Shown here piece after piece: positions 1 through 7,793 of a stretch of DNA of 64,000 nt. The number at the start of each line of letters is the position of its first letter. Within the stretch, counting starts at the first letter, position 1. The stretch spans positions 1 to 64,000 of the forward strand of contig CAJMNI010000001.1 of NCBI GenBank assembly GCA_905214735.1, read 5' to 3'. A program made the position numbers and the translations under genes. Under the pieces are notes generated by a model. That model made no database searches. It was not told the origin of the DNA and saw only the letters and a list, made by a program, of their open reading frames with translations. Source of the stretch: an uncultured bacterium (lineage in GTDB: Bacteria; Bacteroidota; Bacteroidia; Bacteroidales; Muribaculaceae).

Positions 1-61
1 CTGAAATTTAGATGTTTAACAGCATAATTTCAATTTTTGTCATGTACTAAATTTTGTCATT

Positions 62-107
62 GTAAATTTGATTTTAACCCATCGGCCAGGACGGGAATCA
101 AATTTAC
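62..107. repeat. 12-bp perfect inverted repeat with 22-nt loop
   Basis: GTAAATTTGATT at 62-73 is the exact reverse complement of AATCAAATTTAC at 96-107. Each arm contains TAAATTTG, which matches the Bacteroidota -7 promoter element (63-70 on plus, 99-106 on minus). It could be a pair of facing promoters, an operator, or part of a longer hairpin. The gene to the left is outside the window. Confidence 0.6.
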
Positions 108-110
108 ATA

Positions 111-150
111 AAAATCCCCTGCCGGCAACTATTCCGACAGGGGTCATTTT
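111..150. terminator. Bidirectional terminator-like hairpin
   Basis: CCCCTGCCGG (116-125) pairs with CCGACAGGGG (134-143) with one G-T wobble. AAAAT and ATTTT tracts flank the stem, so it can terminate in either direction. On plus it would end a gene lying to the left of the window. Confidence 0.65.
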
Positions 151-242
151 TATTTTGTTTATTGGGGGTCTGTCTTATTTCGGCGCCCGTGGTCAAGCGG
201 CCTCGGCCTCGGGGGTCACGCCGCCCCGGTTTTTCCAGCATT

Positions 243-266
243 AAAAAAGCGTGCCGTAAAGCACGC
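243..266 (-). terminator. Intrinsic terminator of mnmE
   Basis: GCGTGC (249-254) and GCACGC (261-266) form a perfect 6-bp stem. Read on the minus strand, the stem is followed by a run of six T (243-248), about 50 nt after the mnmE stop codon. Confidence 0.75.
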
Positions 267-275
267 TATACTAAT

Positions 276-305
276 GGATTGTGACGGATTGTGACGGATT
301 GTGAC
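276..305. repeat. Three tandem copies of GGATTGTGAC
   Basis: The decamer GGATTGTGAC occurs three times head to tail (276-285, 286-295, 296-305). It fills the short space between the mnmE stop codon and its terminator, so it would be transcribed in the mnmE 3' UTR. Its function is unknown; copy number may vary between strains. Confidence 0.8.
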
Positions 306-312
306 AATTACG

Positions 313-1755
313 TCATTTGCCGATGCAAAAGCGGGCGAAGATCTGGTGGAGGAGGGTGTCGGTGGTTACGGCGCCGGTGACCGTGCCGAGGTGATGAAGC
401 GCTTCGCGGATGTCTTGCGCTATGAAGTCGGCCGACAATCCGCTCTCCATCCCTTCCCGGGCCCTGCGCAATGCTTCCGCTCCGGCCCGCAGGGCTTCGG
501 CATGCCTGGCGTTGGTGACGATCAGTTCGCTTTCGGGATCATGCTCCTGCGTGGCCATTTCTACCATGGCGGCTTCGAGAGCTTCTATCCCCTCCCCCTC
601 TTTCGCCGATATCCGCAATACTCTCAGCCCGGAAGCGCCCTCAGCTTCCCCGGCTACCTTAGCTAAATCAGCAGCTAAATCAACCCCCTGAGCTACCTCA
701 GCTAATTCGCCATCTCCGGCCAGGTCGGCTTTGTTTATCAGCAGCAGGTGGCAGGTGTCGGGGTAGTCCCCCTTGCGCCGGGAAATTTCCCGCAGGTCGG
801 CTTCATAGCCCGGCTGCGTGGGGTCGGCCAGCCAGAGCACGATGGCAGCTTTGGCGAGGGCGGCTTCGGCGCGTTCGATGCCGAGCTGTTCCACGCGGTC
901 GGACGTGTCGCGTAGTCCAGCCGTGTCGTAAAAACGGAAAAGCACGCCGCCGATCTCGCGGGTGTCTTCGATTATGTCGCGGGTGGTGCCGGGAATGTCG
1001 CTCACAATGGCGCGGTCGTCGCGCAGCAGACGGTTGAGCAGCGTCGACTTGCCGGCGTTGGGGCGTCCGGCAATCACCACCGGCACTCCCGACTTGAAGG
1101 CCTCTCCCGCCCGATAGGAGTCGGCGAGGCGTTCCACGAGCGCTATCGTCTCCCCGGCAAGCGCCACGAGTTTGGCGCGGTCGGCAAACTCCACGTCCTC
1201 CTCCGAGAAGTCGAGCTCGAGCTCGAGAAGGGAGGCGAGCTCCACGAGGCGCGAGCGGAGGTCTTCGAGTTTGCGCGAAAAACTCCCTTTCACCTGGCGC
1301 ATGGCGAGACGATGGGCCGCGCGCGACGAAGCTGCGATCAGATCGGCGATACCCTCGGCCTGCGCAAGGTCGATGCGGCCGTTGAGGAAGGCCCTCTGCG
1401 AGAACTCGCCAGCGCCGGCGGGACGTGCACCGAGGCTCACAAGGCGCGACATCACCTCGCGCTGGATCCACCGCGAACCGTGGCATGAAAACTCCACGGT
1501 GTCCTCGCCGGTAAAGGAGGCGGGGGCGCGGAACAGAGTGGCCACCGCCTCGTCGAGGGGCGTACCCGAAGCGTCGGCAGTGATTGTGCCGAAGTGAGCG
1601 GTGTGGCTCGGTGCCTCGGAAAGCTTGCGGCCGCGCCATGCCTTGTCGGCTATTTCAAAAGCGCGGGGACCGGAGAGCCTGATCACGGCCAGTCCCCCTT
1701 CTCCGGCGGGCGTGGAGACCGCGCAAATAGTATCGATGCTATCCATGTTTTTCAT
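313..1755 (-). CDS. mnmE: tRNA uridine-5-carboxymethylaminomethyl GTPase MnmE
   Basis: MnmE is a dimeric GTPase that works with MnmG to install the (carboxymethyl)aminomethyl group on U34 of several tRNAs. The N-terminal formyl-THF-binding domain begins at DTICAVSTPAGEGGLAVIRL. The embedded G domain shows GRPNAGKS (Lys at residue 236), the DIPGTTRD switch, DTAGLRD and NKAD. The protein ends in CIGK, whose cysteine (residue 477) is the conserved modification residue. The length of 480 aa is typical. The start overlaps the end of the upstream nuclease gene by 4 nt (ATGA), so the two are probably translationally coupled. An alternative ATG three codons downstream would change little. A terminator follows at 243-266. 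Confidence 0.97.
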   Translation of the reverse strand: MKNMDSIDTICAVSTPAGEGGLAVIRLSGPRAFEIADKAWRGRKLSEAPSHTAHFGTITADASGTPLDEAVATLFRAPASFTGEDTVEFSCHGSRWIQREVMSRLVSLGARPAGAGEFSQRAFLNGRIDLAQAEGIADLIAASSRAAHRLAMRQVKGSFSRKLEDLRSRLVELASLLELELDFSEEDVEFADRAKLVALAGETIALVERLADSYRAGEAFKSGVPVVIAGRPNAGKSTLLNRLLRDDRAIVSDIPGTTRDIIEDTREIGGVLFRFYDTAGLRDTSDRVEQLGIERAEAALAKAAIVLWLADPTQPGYEADLREISRRKGDYPDTCHLLLINKADLAGDGELAEVAQGVDLAADLAKVAGEAEGASGLRVLRISAKEGEGIEALEAAMVEMATQEHDPESELIVTNARHAEALRAGAEALRRAREGMESGLSADFIAQDIREALHHLGTVTGAVTTDTLLHQIFARFCIGK

Positions 1756-2627
1756 CTCTTTTTATTCCATTCGCGGAAAGAGGCTGCCGATTCCACCTTC
1801 TCCTCCACATCGTCGGGAAGGTTATAGAAGAAGTCGAAACCGGTGAGTTTCTCCACATCGTCGATTGTCATCGCATACTGCTCCATGTTTCCGGGCGAAG
1901 TCATGTTGGGATATACGAAAGCGATCCCTCGGGGCTCGGCGGCATAAGGAGCGGCTATCACCTTGAAAAAGGCGGAAGGCACCCTCACGCCTGTCGATCC
2001 GATTCTTTGGGTGTCGCTCTTCTGATAGATCGGTCCGGCCACAATCACAATGGCCGAATCGCGGAGAGCCCATGCGCGTTCGCGCTGCTCGAGAGAGTTC
2101 CACGCTCCGGAATTGAGGGAATGGTCTTGCGGGCAGATGTTGGCCATCACGAAACAATCCTCCATTGCCTGCGCGCTCCATTTCTGGTCGGCTGCGGGAC
2201 ACATGTGTCCGCGGTCGAAACCCGAGCGGGTGTAATCGCGCGTGTCGGGGCAGCCGTCGAGTTCTTCGTCGGCAAAGAATTTCCGGCCGCCGCGCGAGGA
2301 GGCGCCGTCGGTCTCCGTGCCCAGCAGCTCCCACGCCACCCAGTTGGGCGTATGGTTGTCGCTGTTGAAACTCAGGCGGAAACCGGTGTAACTTTTTTCC
2401 TGCGACGGCAATCCGCCGGGCGTCTTCACCCGGTCGAGGTCGGAGTAATGTCTGCTACCGGCCGAGACTCCGGCCGGTGCGCCCGGGAAATCGGCCGCCT
2501 CATCCGCCCGGACTTCCGACCCGGTTTCCGACTCGGCCGCGTTCGCCCCGTCATCGTCCCGGCTTGCAATGATGCCGACGACTCCCACGGCGGCAATTGC
2601 CAGAAATGCCAATATTTTTTTAATCAT
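1752..2627 (-). CDS. Secreted DNA/RNA non-specific endonuclease (NUC1 family)
   Basis: This 291-aa protein has an N-terminal hydrophobic segment (MIKKILAFLAIAAVGVVGII), so it is probably exported or membrane-anchored. An acidic low-complexity linker follows. The catalytic domain carries the betabetaalpha-metal signature DRGHMCPAADQKW, with His as general base, and the metal-ligand Asn region SLNSGAWNSLEQRER. Family members cut both DNA and RNA and, in Bacteroidota, are usually periplasmic or surface nucleases for nutrient or extracellular-DNA scavenging. The last bases overlap the mnmE start (ATGA), an unusual partnership between an exported nuclease and a tRNA-modification enzyme. A TAAATTTG -7 element lies 41 nt upstream. 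Confidence 0.93.
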   Translation of the reverse strand: MIKKILAFLAIAAVGVVGIIASRDDDGANAAESETGSEVRADEAADFPGAPAGVSAGSRHYSDLDRVKTPGGLPSQEKSYTGFRLSFNSDNHTPNWVAWELLGTETDGASSRGGRKFFADEELDGCPDTRDYTRSGFDRGHMCPAADQKWSAQAMEDCFVMANICPQDHSLNSGAWNSLEQRERAWALRDSAIVIVAGPIYQKSDTQRIGSTGVRVPSAFFKVIAAPYAAEPRGIAFVYPNMTSPGNMEQYAMTIDDVEKLTGFDFFYNLPDDVEEKVESAASFREWNKKR

Positions 2628-2960
2628 AATTATACAATTTTGTACCCCGTCCCAATCCGACGGAATGCAAATTTACAAAAAATAGGGCAAAAATTGCGAA
2701 ACTCTCAAAAAAGAATTGTCTTTGCGCAAGATTTGGAATTGCGTTACCTTAATAATTATCACTTCACGATGTAATTAATCCTTATTCTCTGCAATTCAGA
2801 CGACTACTTAGCTTTAATCGCCGAAAGTGAGACAATTGAGACAAATCGCCGACATGCGGTTCCTGCGATGGGAGCGCACTCTTGCGCGTATGTTTGATTT
2901 GATATTATTGTAACCGGTTCTGACTACCTATCCGAAGACAACAATTCAACTGAAAGGAAT
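2628..2960. other. Divergent intergenic region, promoters only
   Basis: This 333-bp AT-rich spacer separates the nuclease gene (minus) from a secreted-protein gene (plus). A minus-strand -7 element lies at 2668-2675. A plus-strand candidate, TATGTTTG, lies at 2889-2896. I see no ORF with coding character and no RNA gene in the remainder. Confidence 0.6.
2668..2675 (-). promoter_or_regulatory. -7 element (TAAATTTG) for nuclease-mnmE
   Basis: Read on minus, TAAATTTG matches the Bacteroidota TAnnTTTG element, about 40 nt before the nuclease start codon. No clean TTTG at -33 is visible at the usual spacing. Confidence 0.5.
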
Positions 2961-3452
2961 ATGAATATTCGACGGCTGGCTATCGCCGCGGCGACAGTTC
3001 TGACGGCATCGCTCAGTGCCTCAGCGCAGAAGGCGGCAGTCAAAACTAACATCATCGGGTGGGCCACCACCAACATCAACGCCGGCGTGGAGTTCGGCGT
3101 CGGCCGCAACCTCGGAGCCGACTCCAACCTCCCCTACATCACGACCTACGCCGGATTCAAGGGTAACGAAGGAGCCATCGGAGCCTACTTCAAGATTTCC
3201 CGCGAGAAATCCTCGAGCGTCGACTCGCCGAAATATGAGACACACGCCAACATCTGGACATCGACTCTCCTTTCGGGCAACCAGGGCTTCGACCCCGCGC
3301 TCAGTCCCGAATTCGGATACTGGTATCTCTATCTGAACGTCTACGGCAGATCCACCAATTTCTCGCAGATGCGCTTCGCCAACGGCTCCGGAGGCATGGC
3401 TCCGACCGACGATTCAGTCTATAAGTTCATGCCCATCCGACTGATATGGTAG
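2961..3452 (+). CDS. Small secreted protein with DUF3575-like N-terminus
   Basis: This 163-aa protein begins with a clear signal peptide (MNIRRLAIAAATVLTASLSASAQ). The next segment, KTNIIGWATTNINAGVEFG, resembles the opening of DUF3575 outer-membrane proteins, which usually read KTNxLYWxTxxPNxGxEFGxG. The remainder does not clearly follow that family; it has one PEFGYWYLY segment and ends MPIRLIW. Third-position GC stays high throughout, which argues for a real gene. It could be a shortened or diverged relative of DUF3575. It stands alone, followed by a terminator at 3519-3557. No specific role can be assigned. Confidence 0.65.
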   Translation: MNIRRLAIAAATVLTASLSASAQKAAVKTNIIGWATTNINAGVEFGVGRNLGADSNLPYITTYAGFKGNEGAIGAYFKISREKSSSVDSPKYETHANIWTSTLLSGNQGFDPALSPEFGYWYLYLNVYGRSTNFSQMRFANGSGGMAPTDDSVYKFMPIRLIW

Positions 3453-3518
3453 CAGCCGGACAAGTGGCCGGACAAGTGGCAACTTTTGGATAATTCATAA
3501 ACATTTATTAAATTTGTA

Positions 3519-3557
3519 GGAAGAAGGGCAGCAGCCCCTCTTCCCACAATTTTTTTA
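3519..3557 (+). terminator. Intrinsic terminator
   Basis: GGAAGAAGGGC pairs with GCCCCTCTTCC with one mismatch around an AGCA loop (3519-3544). CACAATTTTTTTAT follows. It lies 66 nt after the stop codon of the small secreted protein gene. Confidence 0.7.
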
Positions 3558-3565
3558 TATTTGGA

Positions 3566-3663
3566 ATCGAAGCTCTAAGAACTGAAATCGAAGCTCTAAA
3601 ATCTAAGATCTAAGCTCTAAGAACTATAACCTAAAACCTAACGCCCAAAACCTATAACCTGAT
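3566..3663. repeat. Degenerate heptad array (about 14 units, type CTCTAAG/ACCTAAA)
   Basis: In strict 7-nt register from 3566 to 3663 the units read ATCGAAG, CTCTAAG, AACTGAA, ATCGAAG, CTCTAAA, ATCTAAG, ATCTAAG, CTCTAAG, AACTATA, ACCTAAA, ACCTAAC, GCCCAAA, ACCTATA, ACCTGAT. It starts just after a terminator and ends 6 nt before the pepT start codon. It belongs with the arrays at 7719, 11021 and 14472. Confidence 0.85.
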
Positions 3664-3669
3664 AAATTT

Positions 3670-4896
3670 ATGACAGTAACCGAACGTTTCCTCGACTTCG
3701 TGAAATATGACACGCAGAGCGACGAACTGACCAATATGACCCCCTCCTCGCCCGGGCAGATGGAATTCGCCAAATATCTGAAGGCAGTGCTTCTCGGCAT
3801 GGGTCTTGAAGACGTCTCCCTCGACGACAACGGCTATCTCTTCGCCACCCTTCCGGCCAATATCGACGCCGACGTGCCTGTGGTCGGCTTCATCGCCCAC
3901 ATGGACACATCGCCCGACATGTCAGGACGCCACGTCAATCCCCGCATCGTTAAAAACTACGACGGCAAGACCATTACGCTCAACGAAGCCGAAGGCGTGA
4001 TGCTCTCTCCCGACGAGTTTCCCGAGCTCCTCAACTATATCGGCCTCGACCTGATCGTGACCGACGGCACCACCCTTCTCGGCGCCGACGACAAGGCCGG
4101 CATCGCCGAAATAATCACCGCTGTGGCATGGCTGCAGCGCCATCCCGAAGTGAAACACGGCAAGGTGCGCATCGGCTTCAATCCCGATGAAGAGATCGGT
4201 CTGGGCGCCCACAAATTCGATGTAAAGAAATTCGGCTGCGACTTCGCCTACACTATGGATGGCGGAGCTGTCGGCGAACTCGAATACGAGAACTTCAACG
4301 CCGCCGGAGCCAAAGTGACCATCAAGGGGCGCAACGTCCATCCCGGCTACGCCAAGCACAAGATGATCAATTCCATCCGCGTGGCCAACAACTTCATCGC
4401 CATGCTCCCCCGCTGGGAGACTCCCGAGCACACCGAAGGCTACGAGGGCTTCTACCATCTGGTCGGCATCGAGGGAACTGTGGAGCAGACCGTGCTCACC
4501 TATATCATTCGCGACCACAACCGCGAACGCTTCGAAAGCCGCAAGCGCGAGATCGAGCATCTCGTCCGCAAGACCAACATGGAATATCCCGGCTGCTGCA
4601 CTGTCGAGATCAAAGACCAGTATTACAACATGCGCGAGAAGATCGAGCCCGTGATCGAGATCATCGACATCGCCGAGCAGGCCATGCGCGACGCCGGCGT
4701 AGAGCCGAAAGTGCAGCCGATCCGCGGCGGCACAGACGGCGCCCAGCTCTCGTTCAAGGGTCTCCCCTGCCCCAACATCTTCGCTGGCGGCGAGAACTTC
4801 CACGGCCGCTACGAATATGTGCCCGTGCAGTCGATGGAGAAAGCCACCGAGGTGGTGATCAACATCTGCCGCATAGTCGGCTCCAAAGCGAAATAA
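3670..4896 (+). CDS. pepT: Peptidase T (tripeptide aminopeptidase, M20B)
   Basis: PepT is a cytoplasmic dizinc exopeptidase that removes N-terminal residues from tripeptides. The 408-aa length is normal. The metal site is complete: HMD (His77, Asp79), GADD (Asp140), PDEE (catalytic Glu174 and ligand Glu175), MDGG (Asp197), and a C-terminal [15 protein letters not shown] with FHGRYE. The start codon follows directly after the heptad array. miaA begins within 25 nt of the stop codon, so the two are probably cotranscribed. Nothing is missing or truncated. Confidence 0.96.
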   Translation: MTVTERFLDFVKYDTQSDELTNMTPSSPGQMEFAKYLKAVLLGMGLEDVSLDDNGYLFATLPANIDADVPVVGFIAHMDTSPDMSGRHVNPRIVKNYDGKTITLNEAEGVMLSPDEFPELLNYIGLDLIVTDGTTLLGADDKAGIAEIITAVAWLQRHPEVKHGKVRIGFNPDEEIGLGAHKFDVKKFGCDFAYTMDGGAVGELEYENFNAAGAKVTIKGRNVHPGYAKHKMINSIRVANNFIAMLPRWETPEHTEGYEGFYHLVGIEGTVEQTVLTYIIRDHNRERFESRKREIEHLVRKTNMEYPGCCTVEIKDQYYNMREKIEPVIEIIDIAEQAMRDAGVEPKVQPIRGGTDGAQLSFKGLPCPNIFAGGENFHGRYEYVPVQSMEKATEVVINICRIVGSKAK

Positions 4897-4919
4897 GCTG
4901 AAACTTGTCACAAAATAGA

Positions 4920-5852
4920 GTGAAAGATAACGGCACAATCATAGTCATCACAGGGCCGACTGCCTCCGGGAAGTCGGCCCTTGCCGTCGAAGTGGCCCGC
5001 CGGCTCGGCACGGAGATCATCTCCGCCGACTCGCGGCAGATCTACCGCGGCATCCCGATCGTCACGGCCATGCCGACGCCCGAAGAGCGCGCGGCGGTGA
5101 CCCATCATCTGGTCGACATGCTTCCGCTCGAGGCCCGCTACAGCGCCGCTGACTTCGAGGCCGACGCCCTGCGCATTGCCTCGGGGCTGCTGGAGCGCAC
5201 GGGCACGGCCGTAGTGTGCGGAGGCTCGATGATGTATGTCGACGCCCTCTGCCACGGCATCGACGACCTCCCCACTGTCCCCGACGCCCTGCGCGAGCAG
5301 CTGCGCGACGAGCATCTCCGCCTCGGCGACGAGTGGCTCCTCGCCGAGCTCGAGCGTCTCGACCCCGAATATTATGAGATAGTCGACCGTCGCAACATGA
5401 AGCGGGTGTTTCACGCCGTGGAGATCATCCGCACCGCCGGACGGACCTACACCTCGATGCGCACCGGAAAGCGGCGCCGGCGCCCCTTCCGCATTCTGAA
5501 GATATGCCTCGACGCCCCCCGCGAGCTCCTCTTCAGCCGCATCAACCTCCGGGTGGACCGCATGGTCGCCGACGGCCTCGAAGAGGAGGCCCGGACAGTC
5601 TGGCCACTCAAAGGGCTCAACTCGCTCAATACGGTCGGGCTGAAGGAGATGTTCGACATGTTCGAGGGGAAGATGGAGCGCGCGGTGGCTATAGAGCGCA
5701 TCAAAAAAAACACGCGAGTCTATGCCAAGAAGCAACTCACGTGGTATAAGCGCGATCCGGAGATCTTGCGCCTCGATATTTCAAAAGCAACGGCCGGCGA
5801 ACTCGCCGACCGTGTCATTGATATTTATAATTCGGATTATTCCTCGCTCTGA
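4920..5852 (+). CDS. miaA: tRNA dimethylallyltransferase MiaA
   Basis: MiaA transfers a dimethylallyl group to N6 of A37 in tRNAs that read codons starting with U. The P-loop is GPTASGKSA, followed by ISADSRQIYRG with the conserved DSRQ, GGSMMYVDAL, and the C-terminal NTRVYAKKQLTWYKRD, the family signature that contacts tRNA. I chose GTG at 4920, giving MKDNGTIIVITGPTASGKS. An in-frame TTG at 4905 would add five residues just after the pepT stop. Length is about 310 aa, normal for the family. The 3' end overlaps the convergent yitT-like gene by 16 nt. Confidence 0.95.
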   Translation: MKDNGTIIVITGPTASGKSALAVEVARRLGTEIISADSRQIYRGIPIVTAMPTPEERAAVTHHLVDMLPLEARYSAADFEADALRIASGLLERTGTAVVCGGSMMYVDALCHGIDDLPTVPDALREQLRDEHLRLGDEWLLAELERLDPEYYEIVDRRNMKRVFHAVEIIRTAGRTYTSMRTGKRRRRPFRILKICLDAPRELLFSRINLRVDRMVADGLEEEARTVWPLKGLNSLNTVGLKEMFDMFEGKMERAVAIERIKKNTRVYAKKQLTWYKRDPEILRLDISKATAGELADRVIDIYNSDYSSL

Positions 5853-6856
5853 GAGCGGCGCACGGCGCTCGTCGGCGTCACGCTGTCGGGAGTCATAGGA
5901 GCCGGCTGGTCGGCCGTGAAGCGCGAGTCTTTCTTTTTCTTCTTTTTCCCTTTGATCGGGTCGAAGCCCTTGCCATAGACGCCGTTGACGTTGCCCTGGG
6001 TGATAAACGCCTGCTCGTCGATGCTCTTGATGATGCGGAAAATCGTGACAGATTCTATCTTGCGACACCACACCATCAGGATCTTCACCTCATGTTTCGA
6101 ATACCATCCCATGCCGTCGAGCACCGTCACTCCGCGATGGGCCTCCCGGTTGACATGGTCGGCGATCTCTTTCCATTTCGTGGAGAAGATGATAAACTGC
6201 GTGGCCTGCCGGTTGGTGTTGATGATCACGTCGGTGATATAGCTATAGATGAAGATGCAGACCCAACCGTAGATAATCCTGGGGAGACATGCCTGCACTC
6301 GGGCCTCGAAGTCCCCTTCGAATGGGAGGAAGAGCGTCAGGGCCACGATGGTCATGTCGACGGTCATCAGGATGCGGCCCACGCTGGCGTTGGAAACCTT
6401 CGTCACCATGGCGGCGATGATATCCGAGCCGCCCGAGGTGCCGTTATGGATATATGTGGTGCCGATGCCGATGCCCATCAGTATGCCGCCGAGCACGATG
6501 CTCATTGCGGCGTCGGTCAGAAGCGGCGGATGGGAGATGAAATATTCCTCGAGCATTCCGACCCACAGCGAGGCTGCCGTCGCCCCGAAAATCGTGCGGA
6601 TCGTAAAACTGCGTCCGAGCATCTTGTAGCCGCACGTCACCAGGATAATGTTGACGCCATACATGGTCACGGCCACGGGAATCAGCTTGTTTGTCGCGAA
6701 ATAGACCAGCGTGCCGAGACCGGCCATGCCGCCGACCACAACATGGTGGGGCAAGATGAACGCGCAGAATCCGATGGCATAGATGAAAAGGCCGAGCAGA
6801 ATCATGGCATAATCCTTGGCCGAGGTCATCAGTTTGGAATAGGTTGACTTAGTCAT
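5837..6856 (-). CDS. YitT family membrane protein (DUF161/DUF2179)
   Basis: This 339-aa protein has five or six hydrophobic segments in the first 220 residues, including YAMILLGLFIYAIGFCAFIL and SIVLGGILMGIGIGTTYIHN with the glycine-rich GTSGGSDI typical of YitT proteins. A cytoplasmic DUF2179 domain follows (GVTVLDGMGWYSKHEVKILM ... QAFITQGNVNGVYG). The tail is unusually basic: KGKKKKKKDSRF, then a Pro/Thr/Ser-rich end of about 25 residues. The molecular function of the family is unknown. The gene is transcribed from a divergent promoter region shared with the barrel gene at 7005. Confidence 0.93.
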   Translation of the reverse strand: MTKSTYSKLMTSAKDYAMILLGLFIYAIGFCAFILPHHVVVGGMAGLGTLVYFATNKLIPVAVTMYGVNIILVTCGYKMLGRSFTIRTIFGATAASLWVGMLEEYFISHPPLLTDAAMSIVLGGILMGIGIGTTYIHNGTSGGSDIIAAMVTKVSNASVGRILMTVDMTIVALTLFLPFEGDFEARVQACLPRIIYGWVCIFIYSYITDVIINTNRQATQFIIFSTKWKEIADHVNREAHRGVTVLDGMGWYSKHEVKILMVWCRKIESVTIFRIIKSIDEQAFITQGNVNGVYGKGFDPIKGKKKKKKDSRFTADQPAPMTPDSVTPTSAVRRSQSEE

Positions 6857-6887
6857 CTCTGTTTGGTAGGTTACTCTGATTTTCCGG

Positions 6888-6895
6888 CAAAATTA
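6888..6895 (-). promoter_or_regulatory. -7 element (TAATTTTG) for the YitT gene
   Basis: On minus, TAATTTTG matches TAnnTTTG 32 nt before the start codon. It is one half of a divergent promoter pair with 6930-6937. Confidence 0.55.
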
Positions 6896-6929
6896 ATCAA
6901 AAAGTTCTACTTTCCACAAATTTTTTCCT

Positions 6930-6937
6930 TAAATTTG
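6930..6937 (+). promoter_or_regulatory. -7 element (TAAATTTG) for the barrel gene
   Basis: TAAATTTGCAG matches the Bacteroidota -7 element with the frequent GCAG extension. It lies 67 nt before the start codon at 7005. Confidence 0.55.
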
Positions 6938-7004
6938 CAGCGGCAAGCGGCGGAGCATCTCCGCCTCTCTCCCTGCCGGCAAACGTTCTAATTACAACTC
7001 TATC

Positions 7005-7712
7005 ATGATCAAAAGATTACTCGCCTCCCTCCTGCTCGGCGCGACTGTTGCCGCCGGCTGCCATGCCGCCGATTTTTTCTCAACTGAAAAATGCGACCGT
7101 CTGCTCAGCATCGGTGTCCGCGCCGCCGTCAACACCTCCAACCGCACCATAGGCGACAAAGCCTATCCCGGAGCATACCATCATGAGAACTGGGGCTGCG
7201 GCTTCGACCTCGGCGCCGTCGCCACGCTCAACATCCGCGACTACATCGCCATCCAACCCGGAGCCTTCTTCGAACACCGCACCGGCAGCTACACCCTCAT
7301 CGGAGCCGAAGAGGGTCAGGCCTACACCGTGGCTCAGGCCGGATCGCGATCCACCGAGAATCTGGTGATCCCCGTGCTCGCCCTGGTGCGCTTCAACGTC
7401 ACCGACGACGTGCGCTGGAACGTGGAGGTCGGTCCATACTTCTCATTCCTCCTCGGCAAAAGCATGAAAAACAAGAAGGTGGTGTCAGACGGACCGCTTG
7501 ATTTCTCGCCCATCTTCACCACCTCGCCCGCATCGTTCGACTTCGGATTCAAAATCGGAACGGGCCTGCAGATTATCGACCACTGGTATGTCGGCGCCCA
7601 CTACATGGCCGGATGCCTCGACGCCTGGAAAGAGCAGAGCGTCGGAAGCTACAAGCGCACCTTCGGAGGCGTAACAAAAGGCTGGGTCTTCTCAGTAGGC
7701 TACGACTTCTAA
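7005..7712 (+). CDS. Outer-membrane beta-barrel protein (porin/PorT-like)
   Basis: This 235-aa protein has a signal peptide (MIKRLLASLLLGATVAAGCHA; cleavage probably after HA). The mature part is a series of amphipathic beta-strands such as LLSIGVRAAVNTSN, YIAIQPGAFFEHRTGSYTL, WNVEVGPYFSFLLGK and FGFKIGTGLQIIDHWYVGAHY, ending in the outer-membrane signature GYDF with terminal Phe. The overall pattern matches the 8-strand OMP_b-brl families common in Bacteroidota. The substrate is unknown. The gene is monocistronic; the heptad array at 7718 follows the stop codon. Confidence 0.85.
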   Translation: MIKRLLASLLLGATVAAGCHAADFFSTEKCDRLLSIGVRAAVNTSNRTIGDKAYPGAYHHENWGCGFDLGAVATLNIRDYIAIQPGAFFEHRTGSYTLIGAEEGQAYTVAQAGSRSTENLVIPVLALVRFNVTDDVRWNVEVGPYFSFLLGKSMKNKKVVSDGPLDFSPIFTTSPASFDFGFKIGTGLQIIDHWYVGAHYMAGCLDAWKEQSVGSYKRTFGGVTKGWVFSVGYDF

Positions 7713-7717
7713 AAGAA

Positions 7718-7793
7718 GCCTAAACCCTAAACCCTTAAACTTTAAACTTTAAACTTTAAACCTTAAACCTTAAACTTTAAACCTAAACCCTAA
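7718..7793. repeat. Telomere-like heptad array (CCTAAAC/TTTAAAC)
   Basis: About eleven units read, in order, CCTAAAC, CCTAAAC, CCTTAAAC, TTTAAAC (three), CTTAAAC (two), TTTAAAC, CTAAAC, CCTAAAG. It fills the whole gap between two convergent genes. The TAG stop of the minus-strand SGNH gene (7790-7792) is part of the array. No separate terminator hairpin is present. Confidence 0.9.

Larger units (their letters stand above)
1..312. other. Gene-free left edge with hairpins and short repeats
   Basis: No convincing coding sequence is visible here. The stretch holds a long inverted repeat (62-107), a bidirectional terminator-like hairpin (111-150), the mnmE terminator (243-266) and a triplicated decamer (276-305). 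The segment 181-240 is GC-rich and unexplained; it does not fold as a tRNA by eye. Confidence 0.7.

Noticed and set aside
181..240. GC-rich piece that might be a tRNA remnant
   Set aside because: No T-arm consensus or acceptor stem could be found.
4905..4919. TTG start for miaA
   Set aside because: GTG at 4920 gives the normal distance to the P-loop; both remain possible.
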